NCBI RefSeq assembly: GCF_008831285.2
Contig: NC_045139.1
Span: forward strand, 30,973,706-31,037,705
Length of the DNA: 64,000 nucleotides
DNA from: Nymphaea colorata
Lineage: Eukaryota > Streptophyta > Magnoliopsida > Nymphaeales > Nymphaeaceae
Direction: 5' to 3'
Shown: piece by piece, positions 50,701 to 58,400 of the stretch
Layout: every line of letters begins with the position of its first letter
How positions within the stretch are numbered: position 1 is the first letter of the stretch
The notes under the pieces: generated by a model
What the model saw: the letters and a program-made list of their open reading frames with translations, nothing else
Database searches by the model: none
What the model was told of the DNA's origin: nothing
Program-made: the position numbers and the translations under genes

Positions 50701-53363
50701 AAAAGAGGAACTAGCTGTTGCATTTGTTCCAGTGGTGAGAAAATTAGCCGTTGAAACTAGCCAATGACTAGCTCAGCTCAGGCTGAGCAACAAAAAAGCA
50801 GAAAGAAAAGCAAAAAAGTGAAAGGAAAAACGAATAAAGAACCTACGTACAAGATATACATACTTATAGCCAGATATATATATATATATATTATATACAC
50901 ACGATTGCTCACATAGAAACAAAAAATTCAAGCAAACTGCTATTAGGTAATTCTACAGACTGGTTTTGGAATGTATCTTGTATTTCAGTAGTGGTTTGAG
51001 ATTATCTGACATGCTGTCGGGTGATTTTGGGGTTGTTGGAAGATGCTTTCTCCACTATTGTTGATACACATGAAAGTTTCTTATGTATGATGATCTTTTT
51101 TATATTTGAATACAATTTTTTTTATTTTTTTTTATTTTTTCATATTTTAATTATTTTTGTTTATTTTTACATTTTTAAATATTTTTTAAAATTAAAAAAA
51201 TAATTTTACAATACGCTATGCTACTTTTGCGATAAGTTACGATACGGTGTATAGGTCAGCCCGACCAATAACTTTACGCTACACCTTTTACAACATTGTT
51301 TTCAACTATTTCCTTTACTATTCCTTCTCATTACCTATAGCTCGGTCTTCGAATTCAAGTTGTTGGCATTTCTATATCTAAGTGTTAACGTTATTTTATG
51401 CCAACCTTTTTCTTAAGTTTACTGGTTCTACCTGGAGTATTACGTCCATTACTATCCTGCAGAAAGCACCTTCTTTAGATATGTCAGGAGCAGCAACCAG
51501 TGCTAGTCTCGTTGCCCCTTTTCCTTTTTTTTTTTTTGTTTCTGGAAAATATCTCCATCTGCAGGTTGTAATTGCCCTGGAACGAACTTATTCTCGATAG
51601 TTGAATGTAACATGTGCAGATCCCTTCCGAAATTAATGCTGATGAAAAAGGCATTTTTGGGGAAGTCAAAAGCTTGTGGCGTTCATTCTGGGATAACCTG
51701 GTTGGTTTTTTGACCGGGAAGACATGCAGGTATCTAAATCGTCCTGCATATTATCCCTTTTGCATTTGCTTGATTTTCTTGTTTTTGTTTGATATATTTT
51801 GCATATTGATTACATAAGTCTTTTGTTTCGTCGCTGCTGACGAGGCTTCTTTTCCGATGCAAGATTGCTGGGAGCAGGGCTCCCGTGCCTTTTATTGCTT
51901 AGATAAGAAAGAATACGATGTTACAGAGAGAATAAAAAAGGCAACAAAATTGACACAGGACCACCGAAAGAGCCTTCTATTTAGGCTGAAGGGTCCTGCT
52001 CACATCAGGAGAGCCTTTCACCACCAACGAATTCAGAATAGATCTTTCGACAATGTCTGATCTCGTCCCATGCCCATTTCAAGCCTTCCCAAAGCCATGA
52101 CAAACCAGCTTTCAATTTACATGTCCACAGACTTTTTCCTCTCACATATTTGCATTTCATTCACTCAGACCAGTTGGAACACCGAGGTAGAGAACCGTAT
52201 TGCTAGGAAAGCAAGCTGTGCTTTATTAAGAAGAGACCTGGAAACTAGCCCCGTGCCTCCTTCCTCCACTGGCCACAAAGTGTAGACCACCCGATTAAAA
52301 CTGATGAGGCTTCTTTAATCATATACGTTTGACTTGTGCCAAAAAATAAAAACATACGTAAAATAATAGAAAAATTATGAAATCATGCGCTTTTTTCTTT
52401 TTGCCAATTTATAAGAGAGTTTTTAAACATCTATGGAAAACATCACAATTTTTTTGCGAGAAATTGAAATTGACGATATTTTCAAAATGTCATGACAATT
52501 TCCGTTTTCTCTTGCTTTTATTTTGGCCGTATTGTTGCGACATTTTGATAATAGTGATATATGTGATTATGGTGTTGACCACAGTCACAAACATGGCTGT
52601 CGGGTTTCTTTATCAGAAATGTTTTCCTCAGATTTCCGTTGTGGGGTTGTTCTGTTACATATTACAGGAAAAGTTGTTCGGGCTTCTTTGATTTTGGCTG
52701 TCATATGCAGTATATTTGCATTAGTTGGATCGTGATGTTTGGGCTTTTCCTTGCAATTTTTCCAATAGGTAATTTTGTCTGTCCTAATGCCATTGATTGC
52801 TGAAGAGAATCCCTAAAACTATTTATCGGGAGATAACTTTACACCTGAGAATTCAATTTTCAGTGGTGGTGGTTCTCTGGTTACTGCATCAAAACGGTAT
52901 CTTTGACCCTCTATATGACTGGTGGGATGCCTTAGTTGGATGTGAAGATCAAAAGAATGGAACGAAAGGGAAACATAGGAAAAGCGGTGATCGTGAGGAC
53001 ATTGATGACATGCGTCACAAGCAGAAGGTTAAACAGAGGCATGGTTCAACGAAAAGTAGAGTTCAGCCACACAGACAGAAAGGGAAGGATTACTATTATG
53101 ATACTAAAGAAAGCCATCTTCACCATCACAGAAGGAAAAAGTATCATGGTCATCATGAGCTTGACGTTAGCCATCGCCATCGTCATCATCATGGCGCAAC
53201 TGAGTACGCTCACCATCACAAGCATGATAATGGCCATGACCATGTTCGCGGAAGGGTTAAAAAGCATGAAAACCAAAAGGAACTTGCCAGCTTACAAGGC
53301 TACCAGGCTATGAAGTTGGATCCATCTCGAGTGCATGCAGCAGGAAGGAAGAGAACCCTGTGA
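26643..53363 (+). CDS. HAP2: HAP2/GCS1 gamete membrane fusogen
   Basis: Encodes the sperm-expressed single-pass membrane protein needed for gamete fusion, structurally a class II fusogen. Coding exons are 26643-26834, 27588-27731, 28945-29033, 33089-33128, 33836-33893, 33980-34040, 34259-34337, 35273-35407, 37035-37229, 38297-38377, 38471-38571, 39639-39756, 46739-46771, 47981-48074, 50095-50183, 51620-51729, 52668-52768 and 52864-53363: 2,220 bases, 739 residues plus stop. All phases agree. Residues 1-28 are a signal peptide (MAKIHCRGFLCLLLLLGLLF); ATGs at 26586 and 26610 are in frame but put charged residues first. Family blocks are TRKCEPEAGP, HCLRFPGDWFHIFGVG (about 187-202), YSMWMLLERVRFTLDGTECN, WSCLHNQLWNF, RFERINQHP and DRAECQF. 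The transmembrane segment is about 555-581, before a His-, Lys- and Arg-rich tail. Intron 3 uses a GC donor and intron 12 contains a copia element. The exon 15/16 join may skip a tiny exon. Confidence 0.93.
27926..28480 (-). other. exon-like antisense frames in HAP2 intron 2
   Basis: On the strand opposite HAP2, 28204-27926 is open and reads as an ordinary mixed protein (LVETTINEIEVWVRGENSLE ... ARLEYLQKELVF ...). A second piece near 28390-28300 reads YQFLDLCNLDESIKQ..., then LENGLALDRVAAE, and ends at a GGTACATG donor-like site. Composition is unlike the AT-rich intron around it. I do not recognise the protein, and the two pieces do not join in a consistent phase at the sites I can see. It may be a captured gene fragment; a chance open frame is also possible. 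Confidence 0.3.
29195..29235. repeat. (CT)n(CA)n compound microsatellite in HAP2 intron 3
   Basis: About nine CT units pass directly into about eleven CA units. Confidence 0.9.
29930..31520 (-). pseudogene. decayed Ty1/copia pol relic, antisense in HAP2 intron 3
   Basis: Read on the minus strand, patches of copia polyprotein follow in the correct order but with many stops and frame changes. An integrase C-terminal patch (DKLSLKTIQCAFLGYA) lies at about 31385-31335. Reverse transcriptase patches follow: WVYKIK with ERYK and a GIDY region at about 30745-30620, QIDIKSTFLNEIEKD near 30570-30520, a PYGLK patch near 30450-30420, and a TGSDKK then TDLGMLHVF region near 30275-30160. No LTRs are recognisable. 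It is clearly older than the full element at 39833-45022 and in the opposite orientation. Confidence 0.75.
31768..32661. mobile_element. non-autonomous hAT element in HAP2 intron 3
   Basis: The left end is CTGTGTCACACAGACTCACC. The right end, reverse-complemented, is CTATGTCACATGGTGTGGGG, so both ends share CT(G/A)TGTCACA. Flanks are GGTAAATC (31760-31767) and GGCAATCT (32662-32669), which fit a decayed 8-bp duplication if one base was lost. Subterminal regions carry repeated GGTGCAGGTGCACC- and CCGCACCC-type words. The left end matches the perfectly bounded element at 56363-57211, supporting the same family. No transposase frame is present; a (TA)n(TG)n run lies at 32309-32350. Confidence 0.68.
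32309..32350. repeat. (TA)n(TG)n microsatellite
   Basis: A TA run passes into a TG run inside the hAT element of HAP2 intron 3. Confidence 0.9.
35694..35739. repeat. (GA)n microsatellite in HAP2 intron 8
   Basis: Mostly perfect GA repeats of about 22 units, with one GAAAGA interruption near the left side. Confidence 0.9.
39833..40117 (+). repeat. copia 5' LTR
   Basis: This is the 285-bp direct repeat that supplies promoter and R/U5 functions for the element. It carries a TATATTG-containing stretch near 39944 and a CT-rich tract that could be core promoter parts. Six of the seven differences from the 3' LTR cluster in the first 80 bases. Confidence 0.93.
40118..40129 (+). other. copia primer-binding site
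   Basis: TGGTATCAGAGC lies directly after the 5' LTR and is the canonical complement of the 3' end of plant initiator methionyl tRNA, the usual primer for Ty1/copia reverse transcription. Confidence 0.92.
40434..41192 (+). pseudogene. gag: copia gag, disrupted at the zinc knuckle
   Basis: This codes for the capsid-like part of the copia polyprotein. The start at 40434 opens MEEAMETQKD; the frame is open from 40404 upstream, but the GC-rich leader translation is unconvincing. Copia gag marks are LTKDNYLSWSAALE, a WATWALEDSQVKVWI region, the YGRKKRHLRTYQIKR helix and FLFLGGLRDEFESIRSQIL. Around 41184-41194 the first zinc-knuckle cysteine is in the gag frame, while the second cysteine and the rest of the CCHC motif are one frame away. 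The spacing between these cysteines is one base short. A single-base deletion at 41187-41191 therefore separates gag from pol. Gag-frame translation runs on as unrelated sequence to 41432. Confidence 0.88.
41192..44743 (+). CDS. pol: copia pol polyprotein (PR-INT-RT-RH), downstream part intact
   Basis: About 1,183 codons are open from the second zinc-knuckle cysteine to the stop, with no internal break. In order: zinc-knuckle remainder (GH, then C), aspartic protease around DWIVDSGATHYMTG (about 41478), integrase with the HERLGH zinc region (about 41900), the TLIDDYSR and RTDNAREYF catalytic blocks and PPQNGIAERKN, then reverse transcriptase with LDVKNAFLNG (about 43520), ALYGLKQSPRAW and the YVDDMIVTGSD active site (about 43770), and RNase H with SDADWAGC (about 44265) and the AEAEYRA and DNKSAI blocks. 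All expected catalytic aspartates and glutamates that I can place are present. There is no start codon of its own after the frame break, so full translation would need the gag frame. The element is probably non-autonomous as it stands but recently active. Confidence 0.92.
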   Translation, partial: CNKLGHSVDFCWDLHPEKRLVRGRPPSGKRSPSVSDSSQSNPSSGAKSKLSPDQLKELQAYISRLSTTPEESSTSEGAQLAQALVASTDQGNPSLGDWIVDSGATHYMTGDYKLFQEYQLSSGKQRVSMADGSSISVAGKGSLSLLNKYHLHNALHVPNIPVNLLSVSSITKELNCNLIFSANHCSLQDLVTGKKIVIGSVTDGLYRLPVKVASALISATSGHLSGVNDRSTVLRWHERLGHLPFPLIKKLFPHLFASVSIDSFACEVCQLAKHVRASYPISLNKTTHPFALVHSDVWGLSGVPTCGGCHYFLTLIDDYSRCTFVYLLRERSEVPAVVKNFVAFVETQFHTTVQAFRTDNAREYFSQSLDDFLKGKGIVHETSCSYTPPQNGIAERKNRHLLNVTRAIMFQRHVPKRYWGDALLTSAHLINRMPTRVLDGQSPYSTLWPTQNPWPLTPRVFGCSCFVHNHSPTLKKLDPRSIKGVFLGYSSTQKGYKCVDPITSKVYVSRDVTFHEHESYFPVNPLQGECLGNKGEEYSSNQLIQFMEFLDYKVSPSVIDTVTVSNEKGSHMEGVTVDAQPTVARDHLFGQVYVRKEKATVEDVGDEDRTNPNPVISPDDPSPSNEELPIALRKGTRSCTSHPIQRFVSYAKLSKNYKCFITTLSKVVIPRSVDDAKDDPKWLHAMTEEMGALAKNKTWEVVDIPKGTHLVGSKWVYNVKYKPDDTVDRYKARLVAKGFSQKYGIDYLETFAPVAKLKTVRVILALAVHRKWRMDQLDVKNAFLNGHLEEKVYMSMPPGYVQEGKCCYLKKALYGLKQSPRAWFERLRIVMKSTGYKQGNGDHTIFIKQRDGLVSLLLVYVDDMIVTGSDEEENRKMKERLAKQFDLKDLGKLRYFLGIEIARSETGLVMNQRKYTLDLLKETGKLGCRPYLTPMESGTKISIKTGTILDEEGKGRYQRLVGKLIYLTLTRPDITYAVNVLSQFMHAPTDCHWKSAERVLGYLKNDPGKGLLYTRQDKLTIEGYSDADWAGCTDTRRSTTGYCIFLGGNLVVWRSKRQEVCSRSSAEAEYRAVAMGVTEMLWLKILLTDIGVELEDKMKMYCDNKSAINLANNPVLHDRTKHVEIDRHFIRERIDSKELILPYIKSEDQVADVLTKGLCTSSFEKNVSKLGMFDMYAKFEGEC
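44729..44737 (+). other. copia polypurine tract
   Basis: GAGGGGGAG ends directly before the 3' LTR TG, where the plus-strand primer of LTR retrotransposons is made. Confidence 0.85.
44738..45022 (+). repeat. copia 3' LTR
   Basis: 285 bp, equal in length to the 5' LTR. It differs by seven substitutions by eye and has no indel. As the element is in the sense orientation of HAP2, any polyadenylation signal it carries could act on the HAP2 transcript. Confidence 0.93.
45435..45458. repeat. T11-G13 homopolymer junction in HAP2 intron 12
   Basis: Eleven T are followed by thirteen G without interruption. Long G homopolymers are prone to sequencing and replication error. Confidence 0.85.
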
Positions 53364-55474
53364 AATGAAAATAACAGATACCATGTCATAACCATGAAAA
53401 GGAAGACTATGATCTGAAATACATTCCACGGATTTTTGTCTCTTTGAGTAGCTAATTCGTTTAAATATTTTCACTTTTTTAGAGGTTGATTCTTAACCTT
53501 GTGCATTCGTCCATATCTTTTCTAATTTTCAAATCAAATCACGCCGTGTTATTGGATTTGCTAACATCCAACATGGATCAGATTGGATTTGTTAGTGTTT
53601 CATGTTCAGATTTGGATCTATCAGAATCCTAATATTAACACTAGCCGTTTACTCCATTAAAGAAGCATTCATGTGAAAAAATGTTGCTGGCGGTTGGTCG
53701 TCGTTATTTTGACCATGCTGGACACGTTTATGAGCTTTCCATCTTTACCAAAATAAGTTACAGAGGACGGACGTCTAGAATCTAACTGTAACGAAACAAT
53801 TTTTTCCAGAAAAATCAAGAGTAATAAAGGCCAATTGCCGCTTCACCTGCCTTGTAAAGGTGACGGATTGAATAGCTTCGAAGCTGGTAGTCTGATATTA
53901 GATCTTGTTGCTTTAATTGTTATTGATAGGTTCCATGTGGATCTTCTAGATAATGGATCGAACTCTTACGTTACCAAAAAAAAAAAAAAAAAAATCTCCC
54001 CAAGAAAGTTTGTCCAATCCACTTTTGACCATGGAGGTTACATTAGTATTCAGGTTTCCATAAGTGTAGTGTTCTCCTTGTTCATAACCTCCAGTATGAT
54101 AGTTCATTAATCATTAAACAAATTCTTATCAAATGATGCCTTACGATATTTAGGATGTCATTGGCTCGGATTTAAAGGAGGCATGTTCTTAACTGTATAT
54201 GTTTTTTATATTCTAATACAAACGAAGAAAAGTCACACCTGAATCTGAACCCGAAATCTAATTGCACAACCCAAATTTGTTTTTTTATATTCATATCTGA
54301 ATTTAAATTCGATTTTGAACTGAATTCCATAGATTTTCAAAACGCAGGAGCATTGGATATACAATATTTCTTTACAATTAAATTTGATGTGAATCCCATC
54401 CCATCAGATATTTGTGTATATCTAAATTCAATCCAATGTCATTTCTTAATTATGAATTTGATCCGATTTCTTAGTCAAATATTAATTTTTCTCCATATCT
54501 TATTTTTTTTTTTAGAATGGTTCGACCAGATATCTGATCCAAAATAAATATATTGATATCTTTAACTCCTTGGACTTATGGGAGGGTGAGAAATCAATTA
54601 TATGATTTATCTTTTTGTTGATTTGGAACCGGCCTCTTTAATATATTGAGCTGCTCCAAATACCAACTGTTTGCAGGCGTCCACTGAACCATATTTGGGC
54701 CATATCTGTGACGTACTAAAACCATGTACGTGGAGATTCAAAACATGATGATCTTGTTTGGACGATTGGGATCTCGAACAGGGAAGGGAGGGAGAAGAGA
54801 GAGAAAGGGTCCACCACAATTTGCCAACCCATGATTCCTTCTGCCCCGCTTCTTTCTTTGTGTACACGTTACAAAAGCTAAGGCGTCCCGTTGGGGCCTC
54901 CCTTCATAAAAAGCCCGACTTCCCATAGTCACCAACTCATCACGCCAAACCGCAAACACAAACAAATGCCCTTGAAACACCGCATAATTCCCAACCCGTC
55001 ACCCTACAAACCCTATGAATTTCGAGTCTTCATTAGGACGTTTTCGTCATATAAACAAGAAAGGCCATAATCGTCTTATTTTCTGCCACGTCTATTCTTT
55101 TGACCAGGTAAATACGGAAGTGACCTTATGCAGAACCAAAAATCAAGTCCCACGGGTTAGAGCCGTCGAGGCTGATGGTTGGCGGCTCGTGAGGACACGT
55201 GTAAAATATTCATCTATGAGGCTTGATATGAAAATAGTATTGGGATTTTATAAAATTTTACGGCTGCGAGGAGGAAACTACGAGACGACGGGTTACCTAG
55301 CTAGAGTAAGGAAAGATTAATTAAAATATTAATGAAAATCATTAGATCGGTGAACGTCGTCTTCCGAACCGACTACAAGAACCCCCAAATCCTCACCGTC
55401 GTCGTTCAGCGGGAGGAAGACGATAACCAGACCCTCTCTCTCTCTCTCTCTCTCTTGGAAAATTTGGTTCGGCG
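53364..55474. other. intergenic region HAP2/PUX8
   Basis: The first few hundred bases are the HAP2 3' UTR. The stretches at about 53560-53640 and 54150-54540 are rich in GGATTTGGATC- and ATCTGAATTTAAAT-type words, and there is a TTAGGATGTCATTGG start near 54152, like the decayed hAT-type element at 3779-4156; bounds are not clear. A poly(A) run lies at 53977-53993. At 55434-55455 a CT repeat precedes the PUX8 start. No gene is seen; frames near 54607-54980 and 55015-55320 have no family match. Confidence 0.55.
55434..55474 (+). promoter_or_regulatory. PUX8 5' leader with CT repeat
   Basis: About eleven CT units end 20 bases before the ATG at 55475. This matches the CT-rich leaders of the CSN1 and HAP2 upstream regions and probably lies in the 5' UTR. 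Confidence 0.5.
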
Positions 55475-58400
55475 ATGGCGAGGCCGGAGAAGGATGCGAT
55501 CGAGATGTTTATGAGCATCACGGGCGCTACCGAAGCGGTGGCGTTGCAGCTGCTCGAGGTATCGTGCTTCCTTCCTTTCTGTTTGTCTGACATTAGTCCT
55601 CCGGCCTTGGAGATGGGGTTGCTTTTGGGCTGTAGGAAGTTTTTGGTCGTGTGGGGCGGTGACAATTAGGATGTTGGTGGTTTTGTGTTTCACTGTCCGA
55701 TGTTGTTCGGTGAATTGCTTCCTTATTCGGAATTCGGATCTTCAGTTCATGTGTATCTTGGTTTGGTTTGTGGAACTTGTGATTTAGTTTTGGTTCCTGT
55801 CGCTTCGTTTGTTCTTTCCCGTCCGATTTTGGTAAATGGAGCTATTTGAGTTGGTTTTGGTGGTGATGTTGGGAAGTCAAATTCACTGCGATAATTCGGA
55901 TTACATTGTGAAGATTAAGCGTATGGAATCATAGATGGTCGGTTCATCGTCCGTGTCCTGTTGATAATTTGGCAGTTTGTTCTTCCGTTGCCGTTTCTGG
56001 CTGCAGTTTTTGAGTTTTTGGTGTTTTTGGATTGCCTCTCTTGGTTTTCTTTTCTGTTTTCCTTTTTGTTTGGAGCATTATGCTGAAGTGGCAGTGAATT
56101 GCACCTTTTGTTGTTGGCTTCTAGCCGGATAATACCTTTTCACTGCATACACGTAACTGGGAGGAAAAAGAAAAAAAAAGAAAAGAAAAGTGGTTTTATA
56201 CTTCTGCTTCTTGAAGTCATGTCTTTTGTTAGGCTTAAATCTGTGCGTCTTCGTCATGCTTGTGAATGCTTCTGCATTTGTGTTTAGGTTGTTTTCATTC
56301 AAGTCAGGGTTAAAATTCAACAACAGGGACGTTATTGTTCATGTCATTTACAAATATATGGCCTATGTCACATGGGTTCAGGTACGATACGGGTACGGAC
56401 ATGACAATTTTCAATTTTTTTGGATACGTGGATACGGCAAATTTTATATTCTCAAATGATAAAATGAAAAAAAACATCAAATTAATAGTTCACTCTTACA
56501 ATCTCAATGTCATAAGAAAGTCTCAAACAAAACATTATTTATCACAAAACATTGATAAACAGCTGTTCTTCTTCTACTGTTTTCTGTAAGAGGAGAACTA
56601 ATACAACAGGAAAAATCATACAAAATTACAACAGGAAAAATCATACAACAGTCAACAGGTAAAATCATGGAACAGGAAATCATACAAATTTAAACGAACG
56701 CATACAGCCATACACACTCAAAGAGAACATCCCCAAATCGGCAAATCCAAAAAAAAAAAACGTCCATAGCATTGAAGAAGAGTTAAAGATCAAGATCGAC
56801 GAATTAACCGTCCAATCTTCAAACAAAAACATCCCCAAATCGGCAAATCCAAAAACAGAAAAAAAAAACCCCAAATCAAGAACATTAAACCCTAAGTTTT
56901 AATATCGAAAAGAAAAAAAAACCACTTACCTGTCTATCACCGGTTGTCGCCGGACACCACCGGACGTCGCCGTAGGTGGCCGGACGTCGTCGCCGTTGCC
57001 CGCCATAGCTGCCGAACTTCTCTGCTGCAGAATCGTCGCCGGTGAAGTGGGAGAGCTCGTCGGTTTTGCGACATAAAATCAGGTTCATTTTTTGGTTCAG
57101 ATCAGGTCTGACCTAGACCCGATCCAAACCATATCCACCCTTATCCATATTCCCGTGTCGGCGTATCGACACGGGTACGTGGGCTAAACCCACATATTCC
57201 GTGTGTCGTAGTATATGGCATTGCTTTTTGCATCTGTTGTTAAAATCGCTTTTGCTGGATATGCATGCTCCTCGCCTTTATTTAGGGATTTAAAGAGCCA
57301 CACACATTTCTTCCATGGGGTAAAAGGTCTAAAGAATTTATGAATGTATTTAAGTGAATAATGGGTAAAATATTGAGAGAGATAGAAAGTATTTTTTTCG
57401 TTCTTAATGTACTTAATAATTGATGGCAACATATCATTGTACGTTATATTATCATGATGTGTGTATGCGTGGATGCATGTTTTTTGTTGGTAATATGTTC
57501 AGAATTTCCTATGTTACATAGCTACAGGTGCAATGCAATTTGATAAGATGCTTGGGTGCAATGGCTAGAAAAATAAGATTACCAAACAGTAGTTAATACA
57601 TTTATAAATGATATACTATGACTTTTATGATTAAATGGTTTTAGCGGAAAAGGGCAAGTCCAAATAAAAGAAATACTGTAAATGTTAAAAGTTCACAGAA
57701 TGACATGATTGGGCTTGGTCAAAGTTGTCTTGTACCCAAAGTAGACAAAGAGAGCTACAGTATGTTGACTATATTTTGGCATGGAATTTTCTGTGCTCGG
57801 GCCATGTCCATGGCTGAAGCATATCTTGGAACCTTGACACAAGAGTGGCATTGCTTTATGGCATTTTCTTGTATCACTGAATAGCTCTAGAACATCACGT
57901 ATCTGAATGCTTCCAGTATTTTAGATATATATACATACACCACCACCCCCAACCCATATATTTAAACTTGTCTAGAGAAAGCATCTGGTTGTACCAGTTT
58001 CTGTATGATATGACAAGGAGTAGTTTCCATAGTACTATCGCTCTAGGTGTCCTATACACCTTTCAAAAAGCCCACTTTGATCTGTATTCTTCTCAATTCT
58101 CTGGAAACTTATCAACTCATATCAGAGCACTGAGATTGAGACTAGGTGAAGTAATGCCACATTCTCAATATCGCAGTTGCACCAATGTAAATTGTAGAAT
58201 TTTTCTTCTACCAAGTAGTTTGTGATTTTTTAGGTTACTCAAAGGGTAAGCTTAAACACTAAAGACACCCTATTTGCAACATATCTGTTTGCTAAATAGG
58301 CATGTAAATTGGCAACTATGTTTTGGATTCAAGCATAACAATGCATGCAGGTCATCCTTTTCTATTTGTTTGGGGTGGTATAGAGAAGTGGTCTGGAGCT

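Noticed and set aside
51857..52060. Open frame in HAP2 intron 16 as an extra exon
   Set aside because: The exon 16 to exon 17 join (51729 to 52668) already gives the conserved TCRKSCSGFFDFGCHMQ sequence in phase; including this frame would break it.
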